Shown in pieces: positions 32,552-39,196 of a DNA stretch of 64,000 nt (positions within the stretch are counted from its first letter, which is position 1; the number at the start of each line of letters is the position of its first letter). The DNA lies in contig JAFQRZ010000005.1 in assembly GCA_017409825.1 (NCBI GenBank), positions 32,502-96,501 on the forward strand. Direction: 5' to 3'. The DNA comes from Agathobacter sp. (lineage in GTDB: Bacteria; Bacillota; Clostridia; Lachnospirales; Lachnospiraceae). A program made the translations under genes and the position numbers. The notes below the pieces were generated by a model. It made no database searches and was not told the origin of the DNA. It saw only the letters and a list, made by a program, of their open reading frames with translations.

Positions 32552-33196
32552 ATGGGATTTTGGGATATTGAAAAATTGGAACGTATTGAAAAAAAGCTGT
32601 TTGATTTATTTCCACCTCGTGATACACAGAATATACATATACTTCAAGAAGGGGAACAACCACAAGCTAGAATTCTACCAGCGGAGTATGTGCTTAAAGA
32701 AGAAGCATATGCAGGTGAGTTGAAAGAATATGCTTTTGATGGAGAACTTTTAAATGCTATATGGAACATAATGAAAGATATGAGTTACGGGAATCCAGAT
32801 CTGCAGACATATTTGATAAACGAATGTGATAAATATTTAATTCAGAATGGATTATATAGTGACGGTGGGACAAATGAATGGCTAAAAAGATTGAATAAAT
32901 ATACTAAGAATTGGAGTCCGGAGGCTCAGCTAATTAGGTTTCACAGAATAGCAGATATAGCAGATATAGAATGCATAAAATCTACGATAGAAAGATTGAA
33001 TGTACATGAATCAGATGTAGCTTTTATTTTAATGCTACACATGCAGTGGGCTTGTCCAACTTGGCCAGCAGATTGCTTTATGGGCGGTTCAAAATCAGGG
33101 TGGAGAGAACTATCTGGCCGAACGCTTTATGCTTGGTGGGAACGTAATGGAGAAAGAATGTTAGATAGTAATGTATCGGATATAAAAATGTTTTAG
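32552..33196 (+). CDS. Hypothetical protein, 214 aa
   Basis: An unrecognised soluble protein. The N-terminus is amphipathic (MGFWDIEKLERIEKKLFDLF), the middle is helical, and the C-terminus has a Trp/Cys/Gly-rich patch (LHMQWACPTWPADCFMGGSK, GWRELSGRTLYAWWERNG). It is translated from GGAGAGAAAAG, 10 bp after the Cys-rich membrane protein and 12 bp before a second one, so the three products may form one membrane-associated complex. Confidence 0.7.
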   Translation: MGFWDIEKLERIEKKLFDLFPPRDTQNIHILQEGEQPQARILPAEYVLKEEAYAGELKEYAFDGELLNAIWNIMKDMSYGNPDLQTYLINECDKYLIQNGLYSDGGTNEWLKRLNKYTKNWSPEAQLIRFHRIADIADIECIKSTIERLNVHESDVAFILMLHMQWACPTWPADCFMGGSKSGWRELSGRTLYAWWERNGERMLDSNVSDIKMF

Positions 33197-33208
33197 GAGG
33201 AAAAAGAT

Positions 33209-33457
33209 ATGTTAGGTAGACCATGTCCATTTAGAAATGAATGTAGAAAATATAAGACAGAAACAAGTCTGAACAAACAGATGTATTGTGAAAGTACAAA
33301 TAATGGATGGGAGAGATGCGCACAATATCCCGGAAATGCCAATAAACCAGAAATTCAACAAGAATACAAAAATGTACAAGAAGGTCAAGGATGGGGCGGA
33401 CTTTTAATATTAGGTCTTATCATTTTCGGTGCACTGAAATTGTTTGGAGTTATATAA
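33209..33457 (+). CDS. Cys-rich small protein with C-terminal membrane anchor, 82 aa
   Basis: This has the same plan as the 96-aa protein at 32251: an N-terminal Cys-containing part (MLGRPCPFRNECRKYKTETS, YCESTNNGWERCAQYPGN) and a Gly-led C-terminal helix (GWGGLLILGLIIFGALKLFG). The helices align well (GGLG-LFIIGFIVWAVIKYLG against GWGG-LLILGLIIFGALKLFG), indicating duplication. The SD is TTAGGAGG. It ends the RHH-led operon. Confidence 0.7.
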   Translation: MLGRPCPFRNECRKYKTETSLNKQMYCESTNNGWERCAQYPGNANKPEIQQEYKNVQEGQGWGGLLILGLIIFGALKLFGVI

Positions 33458-33475
33458 GAGAAGTTTCTATACTTT

Positions 33476-33532
33476 TTGAAAATGGGATGACTTCCTTGTT
33501 GGTATAATCGTTATATCAACAAAGGAGGTCAT
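33476..33532 (+). promoter_or_regulatory. Promoter in an inverted repeat that holds the ribosome binding site (paralog B)
   Basis: The left arm 33487-33506 (ATGACTTCCTTGTTGG...) pairs with the right arm 33512-33532 (...CAACAAAGGAGGTCAT), allowing one bulge and two G-U pairs. TATAAT (33503-33508) is at the loop side with an extended TGG. The SD AAAGGAGG is in the right arm. TTGAAA (33476-33481) in CTATACTTTTTGAAAATG is 21 bp before the -10, as for 24663 and 30767. Confidence 0.7.
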
Positions 33533-33537
33533 TTTTT

Positions 33538-34551
33538 ATGCTTATTTTACCAGAAGGAATTAGAGAGTATGTGGTGAGAAGATGTAAGGAACTGTTTGGA
33601 GATGAGGTTGTGATTGAGGAAAGGGAGTTATCTCCAGATGAAGATGGTTTCATAAGAGGAAGATTTCTTGCCAGGTATCCAGTGTTTTACAAGCTAAGAA
33701 TCAAGGTTCTTAAGGAAAAAGATTTGGAGGAGTTAGAAACCGTAATTCATTTGATGCAGGGCAACGATTGCAGAGGCATCATGATATGTAATGGTGGCGG
33801 TTATCTACATGATGCTACCATTCAGAAACTGCAGGAGAATGGAAATTGTAGAATGGGAATTCGCAACAATCGTTTAGGTCAGGATGCACACTTTGAAAGC
33901 AAGGTAGGCGAATGGAATCGTGTGCATTATTTTAGTACAACAGATAAAGAATGTGCTGAAATTTTCTTGCAGGATTTATATGAATGCAAGATGTCCTATC
34001 AGGCAGGCTATCCTTGCGAAGATAGGGAACCACTGGATTTTATGGCAAAGGTTTGGCTGACGGTGAATGATGTATTTAATAAGACGTATGCAAAAACACT
34101 TGTTACTGAGTATTATCCTGCGTTTGATTCTAAAAATCCAATCTATTATGATTTGTTTCGAATCTGGCTACGTGATGATTTTTTTGTAGAGGTCAGACGT
34201 TATCCAGACCGACAGGAGTTTGTATGTGAACGTCCTGGCCGTTACTGGCGTTGTGGTGACAGAAAACAAATGATGGGAAATGCACAAGCAAGTTATGATG
34301 ATTATATGGAGAAGTTAGAAGACGAGTTTGCAGAGAGAATGTATCATATTGACCGTAATAGTATTTTTATTATGGGTGATGATGAGGAATATCCAACTTA
34401 TCAGATTGGAGAGTTTCGTACATCAGATATTGCTGCGGTAAAAGCATTCTGTAAGGGGTTAATGGTAAATAAACTAAATAATTTTATGAATGACTTTGTA
34501 ACGTCAAAGCCACCTATTTCACAGAATGAGCTGCATAATTATTTTTATTAA
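33538..34551 (+). CDS. Unknown-family protein, 337 aa (paralog B)
   Basis: A homolog of the 321-aa protein at 30767. It shares the core IWLRDDFFVEVRRYPDRQEF then VCERPGRYWR, plus MGIRNNRLG, VGEWNRVHYFST, VWLTVNDVFN, TEYYPAFDSK and QIGEFRTS. The N-terminal 75 residues differ, and the C-terminus adds a polar tail. Soluble, no signal. The two paralogs flank the RHH/Cys-rich operon and have the same unusual promoter-hairpin, so they were probably duplicated together with their control regions. Confidence 0.75.
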   Translation: MLILPEGIREYVVRRCKELFGDEVVIEERELSPDEDGFIRGRFLARYPVFYKLRIKVLKEKDLEELETVIHLMQGNDCRGIMICNGGGYLHDATIQKLQENGNCRMGIRNNRLGQDAHFESKVGEWNRVHYFSTTDKECAEIFLQDLYECKMSYQAGYPCEDREPLDFMAKVWLTVNDVFNKTYAKTLVTEYYPAFDSKNPIYYDLFRIWLRDDFFVEVRRYPDRQEFVCERPGRYWRCGDRKQMMGNAQASYDDYMEKLEDEFAERMYHIDRNSIFIMGDDEEYPTYQIGEFRTSDIAAVKAFCKGLMVNKLNNFMNDFVTSKPPISQNELHNYFY

Positions 34552-34557
34552 CGATAA

Positions 34558-34585
34558 TTGAAATAAATTTATTTTGTGCTATAAT
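34558..34585 (+). promoter_or_regulatory. Promoter of the hypCDE operon
   Basis: TTGAAA (34558-34563), 16 bp, TATAAT (34580-34585, preceded by TGC). It is the only promoter seen before hypC, which starts 47 bp later. Confidence 0.65.
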
Positions 34586-34631
34586 GCCATAGGAAGTAAC
34601 TAGGCTTACAATTAGAAACGAGGTACATAGT

Positions 34632-34841
34632 ATGTGTGTAGCTTTACCAGGTAAAGTAATAGAGATAAAAGACCGCGATGCGGTAGTAGATTTCAATGGA
34701 AATCAGGTGACTACAAGAGCAGGGCTTGTAGATGTGAAGGTAGGAGACTACGTGCTTGTGCATGCTGGCTGTGTGATTCAGAAAGTATCGCAGCAGGACA
34801 TGGAAGATTTAGAAAATCTGAATGAAATGATGAAAGCATAG
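34632..34841 (+). CDS. hypC: Hydrogenase maturation chaperone HypC
   Basis: HypC/HupF is the small chaperone that carries the Fe(CN)2CO unit with HypD and hands it to the [NiFe]-hydrogenase large subunit. The essential N-terminal MCVALPGKV with Cys2 is present, followed by an OB-fold beta barrel (VVDFNGNQVTTRAGLVDVKV, GDYVLVHAGCVIQ). The 69-aa length is typical. It heads hypC-hypD-hypE. Confidence 0.95.
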   Translation: MCVALPGKVIEIKDRDAVVDFNGNQVTTRAGLVDVKVGDYVLVHAGCVIQKVSQQDMEDLENLNEMMKA

Positions 34842-34855
34842 GAGGCGGTTCATAC

Positions 34856-35956
34856 ATGAGTTATGTAGAAAATGTAGCCGAATATAACAAGATGTCTCTT
34901 GCCGAAATGCGTGACTTTCTAGCCAATTACGATGGTCCAGAAATCCATATCATGGAAGTGTGTGGTAGTCATACCGCTGCGATTTCCAAGAATGGAATTC
35001 GGGGGATGCTCTCGGAGAAAATCCATTTGATTTCGGGACCGGGCTGTCCGGTATGTGTGACACCAACAGCGTATGTGGATCGACTGATTGAACTTGCGAT
35101 GACACCAAATACCTGCGTGGTAACATTTGGAGATATGCTTCGTGTACCAGGCAGCAAATATAGTTTGAGTGAAGTGCAGGGCATGGGTGGACGTGCAATT
35201 ATGGTGTATTCACCAATGGATATTTTTGCACTGGCGGAGAAGGAACCAGAAACGACATTTGTCTTTGCGGCTCTTGGATTTGAGACGACGACACCAGTGT
35301 ATGCACTTTTGTTAGAAGAGGTCATCGAGCGAAACATAGAAAATGTGAAGCTTTTGACAGCACTCAAAACGATGCCGGGAGTAATCGAATATTTATGTGA
35401 AAATGGTGCATCAATTGAAGGATATTTGGCACCAGGACATGTAGCAGCGGTGACAGGCAGTGACCTTTTTAAACCATTGGCAGAAAAATATCAGATTCCA
35501 TTCGCAGTATCTGGATTTGAAGGCGAAGAGATTTTGGAAGCATTATGTGGAATCGTAAAGGCATATCAGAAAGGGCTGTGTGAAGGTACGCAGACAAGTT
35601 TTGCACAGGTCATGAATTTCTATCCAGCAGTCGTTTCTGCAGAAGGAAATTTGCGTGCACAGGAGCTTGTTACGAAGTATTTCCAAGCAACTGACGCGGC
35701 TTGGCGTGGCATGGGAATTGTTCCAGGGACAGGCATGGAGCTTCGCCCAGAATATGAAAAATACGATGCAGGAAGCAAGGCATTGGTAGAGGATAATAAG
35801 CGAAACAAAGCCTGCTGTTGTGATCAGATTTTGATGGGTAAAATGCAACCACAGCAGTGTCCACTTTTTGGAAAAGTATGTAAGCCATTGACACCACAGG
35901 GAGCTTGCATGGTTTCGGAAGAAGGTAGCTGCCATTCGGCATTTGCATCCTTCTAA
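34856..35956 (+). CDS. hypD: Hydrogenase maturation protein HypD
   Basis: HypD is the iron-sulfur scaffold on which the Fe(CN)2CO cofactor is assembled. Family motifs include EVCGSHTAAISKNGIRGML, SGPGCPVCVTP, FGDMLRVPGS, APGHVAAVTG and the C-terminal [4Fe-4S]-binding Cys set (CCCDQILMGKMQPQQCPLFG, CKPLTPQGACMVS). At 366 aa it has family length. It is 14 bp after hypC; hypE follows. Confidence 0.96.
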   Translation: MSYVENVAEYNKMSLAEMRDFLANYDGPEIHIMEVCGSHTAAISKNGIRGMLSEKIHLISGPGCPVCVTPTAYVDRLIELAMTPNTCVVTFGDMLRVPGSKYSLSEVQGMGGRAIMVYSPMDIFALAEKEPETTFVFAALGFETTTPVYALLLEEVIERNIENVKLLTALKTMPGVIEYLCENGASIEGYLAPGHVAAVTGSDLFKPLAEKYQIPFAVSGFEGEEILEALCGIVKAYQKGLCEGTQTSFAQVMNFYPAVVSAEGNLRAQELVTKYFQATDAAWRGMGIVPGTGMELRPEYEKYDAGSKALVEDNKRNKACCCDQILMGKMQPQQCPLFGKVCKPLTPQGACMVSEEGSCHSAFASF

Positions 35957-36004
35957 AAATGTAACGGGTAAGGTTTTCAAATAACTCAAAAAGGAGTGAC
36001 GAAA

Positions 36005-36997
36005 ATGGAAGAAAGAATTAGTATGGTACATGGTAGTGGTGGAGCAGCCACAAGCGAGCTTATCGGTTCAATTTTTGCAAAGGAATTTGCCAGCACCACC
36101 TTAGATAAAATGGAAGATAGTGCAGTTGTTGAAGGCGCAGGCAAAATCGCCATGACCACAGATAGCTTCGTAGTTACACCAGTGAGCTATCCAGGTGGAG
36201 ATATTGGGCGTCTTTGCATTTGTGGTACAGTAAACGATTTGCTTATGCGTGGAGCAAAGCCAAAGTATATTACCTGTGGTTTCATCTTGCAGGAAGGCTT
36301 GGAGGTTTCTAAGCTTCAGGAAGTCGTACATTCGATGGCAGAATGTGCACGTGAAGCAGGGGTGGAAATCGTAGCAGGCGATACCAAAGTAGTAAACGGA
36401 AATGGTGAACTCTATATTAACACAGCAGGTGTTGGTTTCGTGCCAGAGGATAGAGAGGTATCTGCAGAACGAGTTTGCGTAGGGGATGCGGTAATCGTAT
36501 CGGGTAATCTCGGTGACCATCATGCAGCCATTCTTGGCACACGTATGGGAATTGTAAATGAAATCGAAAGTGACAATGCACCGCTGGGCGAAATTGTAGA
36601 AAGCTTGTTTGCGGCAAATATTGACGTACATACTATGCGTGATATTACTCGTGGCGGTCTGGCAACGGTATTAAAAGAACTTGCAAAGACATCTAACACC
36701 ACAATTGAATTAGAAGAAGAAAAACTTCCTGTAACTCCACAGGTAAAAGATTTTTGCGGACTTTTAGGTCTTGACCCTCTTTATATGGGAAATGAAGGAA
36801 AACTGGTTGCATTGGTGCCAGTGGAAGAGGCGGAAGCAGCAGTTGCGGCTATTCGTGGCGCGAAGTATGGACAGGACGCTTGTATTGTTGGTTTCGTAAA
36901 TGACAAAGCTCCAGGAAAGTTACATCTTAGAACCAGAATCGGAGGTCTTCGTAACCTTGAAATTTTACAGGGTGAAGGATTACCTCGCATTTGTTAA
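36005..36997 (+). CDS. hypE: Hydrogenase maturation protein HypE (carbamoyl dehydratase)
   Basis: HypE converts the thiocarbamate made with HypF on its C-terminal Cys into thiocyanate, the cyanide donor for the [NiFe] centre. It is a PurM/ThiL-like ATPase: MVHGSGGAATSELIGSIF at the start, DSFVVTPVSYPGGDIGRLCI, DTKVVNGNGE, and the required terminal PRIC at the extreme end. ATG 36005 follows AAAAGGAGTGACGAAA; GTG 35996 would overlap the SD. hypA, hypB, hypF and hydrogenase structural genes are not in the window. Confidence 0.96.
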   Translation: MEERISMVHGSGGAATSELIGSIFAKEFASTTLDKMEDSAVVEGAGKIAMTTDSFVVTPVSYPGGDIGRLCICGTVNDLLMRGAKPKYITCGFILQEGLEVSKLQEVVHSMAECAREAGVEIVAGDTKVVNGNGELYINTAGVGFVPEDREVSAERVCVGDAVIVSGNLGDHHAAILGTRMGIVNEIESDNAPLGEIVESLFAANIDVHTMRDITRGGLATVLKELAKTSNTTIELEEEKLPVTPQVKDFCGLLGLDPLYMGNEGKLVALVPVEEAEAAVAAIRGAKYGQDACIVGFVNDKAPGKLHLRTRIGGLRNLEILQGEGLPRIC

Positions 36998-37021
36998 TCA
37001 CAAAAGAAAGAAGGTTTCGCT

Positions 37022-37768
37022 ATGCTTCATATTGCAGTTTGTGATGATGAGACGATATGGTTAGAAGAGACAGTAAATTTATTAAAAAAATATTTGGATG
37101 TACATTCTGATATATCGGTGAAAATACATACTTTTTCATCAGGCTTGGAATTATTAGAGTACACAGAAAGAAATCATGGATTTGACTTATATATTTTGGA
37201 TATTGTAATGCCAGGGATGAATGGTATTGAAACGGGCGTTGCATTGCGAAAGCAGCAAGAAAAAGGCATGCTTGTTTATCTTACTACGTCAAAAGAATTT
37301 GCATTGGATTCGTTTGAAACGAATCCCTATTACTATCTGGTAAAGCCAGTAAAGGAAGAACAATTTTTTTCCGTTTTTGAGAAAGCATTTCGAATATTAA
37401 ACGACAGGCAGGGAAAGGCAATTTCACTTAAAACAAAAGATGGAGTAAAGAGAATTTTGTTCGATGATATTGTTTATGTTGAATTGGTAAATCGAAGTGC
37501 ATGTTATTATCTGAAAGATGGACAGAGTGTAAAAGGCAATCAGCAAAGAATCTCTTTTGCAGAAATGATGTTGCCTCTTTTGCAGGACAGGAGGTTTTGT
37601 CGCTGTGGAGCAAGTTTTGTAGTAAATTTGTATCATGTAAAAGGAATCAATAAAGACGAAGTTCATTTTATGAATGGGAAGAAATTGTTTGATTTACCGA
37701 AAATGGCATGTGCAACAGTTCTTACACAATGGTTGGATTATTGGGTAGAAGGAGAGGTACGGCTATGA
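37022..37768 (+). CDS. LytTR-family response regulator
   Basis: A 248-aa two-component regulator. The receiver domain (1-120) has the acidic pair Asp8-Asp9, phospho-acceptor Asp60 in YILDIVMPGMNG, Thr in YLTTSKEF and Lys in YYYLVKPVKEEQF. The C-terminal LytTR DNA-binding domain (about 140-245) includes GVKRILFDDIVYVELVNRSA and RFCRCGASFVVNLYHVKGIN. This is the AgrA/VirR/ComE class that binds 9-bp direct repeats about 12 bp apart. It overlaps the kinase gene by 4 bp. A likely target is the surface protein gene at 39197. Confidence 0.94.
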   Translation: MLHIAVCDDETIWLEETVNLLKKYLDVHSDISVKIHTFSSGLELLEYTERNHGFDLYILDIVMPGMNGIETGVALRKQQEKGMLVYLTTSKEFALDSFETNPYYYLVKPVKEEQFFSVFEKAFRILNDRQGKAISLKTKDGVKRILFDDIVYVELVNRSACYYLKDGQSVKGNQQRISFAEMMLPLLQDRRFCRCGASFVVNLYHVKGINKDEVHFMNGKKLFDLPKMACATVLTQWLDYWVEGEVRL

Positions 37769-39051
37769 GCGAAATATTAAGAGTATCTTCGGCAGCATAT
37801 TCACTTGTACATATTCTGCTTATATTTATGTTTTTTTATAAGCCAAGATATACCGTTAAGAAGATTATCATGGTTACGGTAGGTACGATGGGACCATTAC
37901 TGCTTGTGAATCTTTTGATGTTGATGTTTATGGAACAAGCTGCATATGGAAAAATTATGTTATTCACGATGGTTGTTCCTAGTTTTTGGTTTTTCTTTCT
38001 TCTGGCAAAACATAGAGATTTTCGTTTTGTATTTACCTTTTGTCTAGCAGATACGGTTTCAGCAGAGATTATTATTTTGTCATTGATTTTTAATGAGTAT
38101 TTTACACCGAATACGAATATTGTGATGTTTGCGATTCGTATATTAGGCTTTCCAATTATAGAATACATCATTGTAAAGAAAGTGCGTAAGTTGTATTTTG
38201 AAATTCAAGACAGTGTCAAAAAGGGCTGGGGAATATTTTCTCTGGTAAGTATTATTTTTTATAGTATGGTTTTGATTATGGTTGCATGGCCAACCATGAT
38301 TACCGAACGTCCAGAGGATATGATTGTTATGTTGATGATTATGGTACTTATGCCAGTGATGTATATCAATATTTTTCAGATTCTCTTTCATCAGAATCAA
38401 CTTCATAATATACAAAGAGAGCAGGAATTGTGGCAGATACAGTCAAGTCACATGCAAAACCAGATTCATCAAATGACGGAAACGGAAGAACGCATTCGTT
38501 TGGAACGCCACAATCTCAGACACCGTCTGCAGACAATTGATGCTATGCTGCAAAAGAATGAGGTGGAACAGGCTTGCGAATATATTCGTTCGGTGCAGGG
38601 CAATTTGGAAACACCAGACGGCGAACGTTATTGTCAAAATGCAATTCTGGATGCCGTATTCAGCTCTTACATAAAACGTGCGAGAAACAAAGAAATCCAA
38701 GTAGAAACTTCGTTATACATTTCGGAAGAGATTCCAGTAGATGCAGAAGCACTTTCTGTGGTAATTGCAAATGCATTGGAAAATGCAATACATGCGAGTG
38801 AAAGATTACCACAAGAGAAACGTATGATAAATTGTCGTTGTATTGCACAACCGCAATTTATGCTTCAAATCAGCAACAATTTTGATGGGAATATTAAATT
38901 GGATGAAAATGGAAGACCGCTGGCAACAGAGGACGGACATGGAATTGGAACTCGCTCGATATTAGCTTTTTGCGAAAAGAACCATGCGGTTGTCGATTAC
39001 AAAATAACAGAAAATGTATTTGCACTTCGAATTGTAGTGCAAAATTTATAG
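37765..39051 (+). CDS. GHKL-domain sensor histidine kinase (AgrC-like)
   Basis: A 428-aa membrane kinase: about six N-terminal hydrophobic segments (residues 1-200), a coiled dimerisation helix (QREQELWQIQSSHMQNQIHQ), the phospho-acceptor region RLERHNLRHRLQTID, and a GHKL ATPase domain with N box VVIANALENAIHAS and G box GHGIGTRSIL. This is the architecture of peptide-sensing AgrC/ComD kinases, but no peptide precursor gene was seen nearby. Start ATG 37765 overlaps the regulator stop; the SD is AGGAGAGG. A terminator follows the gene. Confidence 0.92.
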   Translation: MSEILRVSSAAYSLVHILLIFMFFYKPRYTVKKIIMVTVGTMGPLLLVNLLMLMFMEQAAYGKIMLFTMVVPSFWFFFLLAKHRDFRFVFTFCLADTVSAEIIILSLIFNEYFTPNTNIVMFAIRILGFPIIEYIIVKKVRKLYFEIQDSVKKGWGIFSLVSIIFYSMVLIMVAWPTMITERPEDMIVMLMIMVLMPVMYINIFQILFHQNQLHNIQREQELWQIQSSHMQNQIHQMTETEERIRLERHNLRHRLQTIDAMLQKNEVEQACEYIRSVQGNLETPDGERYCQNAILDAVFSSYIKRARNKEIQVETSLYISEEIPVDAEALSVVIANALENAIHASERLPQEKRMINCRCIAQPQFMLQISNNFDGNIKLDENGRPLATEDGHGIGTRSILAFCEKNHAVVDYKITENVFALRIVVQNL

Positions 39052-39059
39052 AAAATTAT

Positions 39060-39103
39060 GAGCCCCTAAACGCGTTTTTTATGGTAGAGGGGCTCTTAAT
39101 TTT
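39060..39103 (+). terminator. Terminator after the sensor kinase gene
   Basis: GAGCCCCT (39060-39067) pairs with AGGGGCTC (39088-39095) around a 20-base loop, followed by TTAATTTT. It separates the two-component operon from the surface protein gene. Confidence 0.75.
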
Positions 39104-39162
39104 GTGAAAATATCCGCTAATTTTGTGAAATTGTATAGGAAATAGGTTGTATAAATTATGAT
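39097..39162 (+). promoter_or_regulatory. Two 13-bp direct repeats, 21-bp period, and promoter: candidate LytTR site
   Basis: TAATTTTGTGAAA occurs at 39097-39109 and again at 39118-39130, exactly 21 bp (two helical turns) apart on the same strand. LytTR regulators bind two direct repeats with this spacing. Downstream, TATGAT (39157-39162) is a -10 with no good -35 at 17 bp (TATAGG), as expected for an activator-dependent promoter. The surface protein start is at 39197. Confidence 0.6.
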
Positions 39163-39196
39163 ATAGGTACAAGTTGCATTATTGGAGGGATTTGTT

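Noticed and set aside
34555-34631. Riboswitch or T-box sought in the hypC leader
   Set aside because: The leader is under 50 nt with no evident conserved stem.
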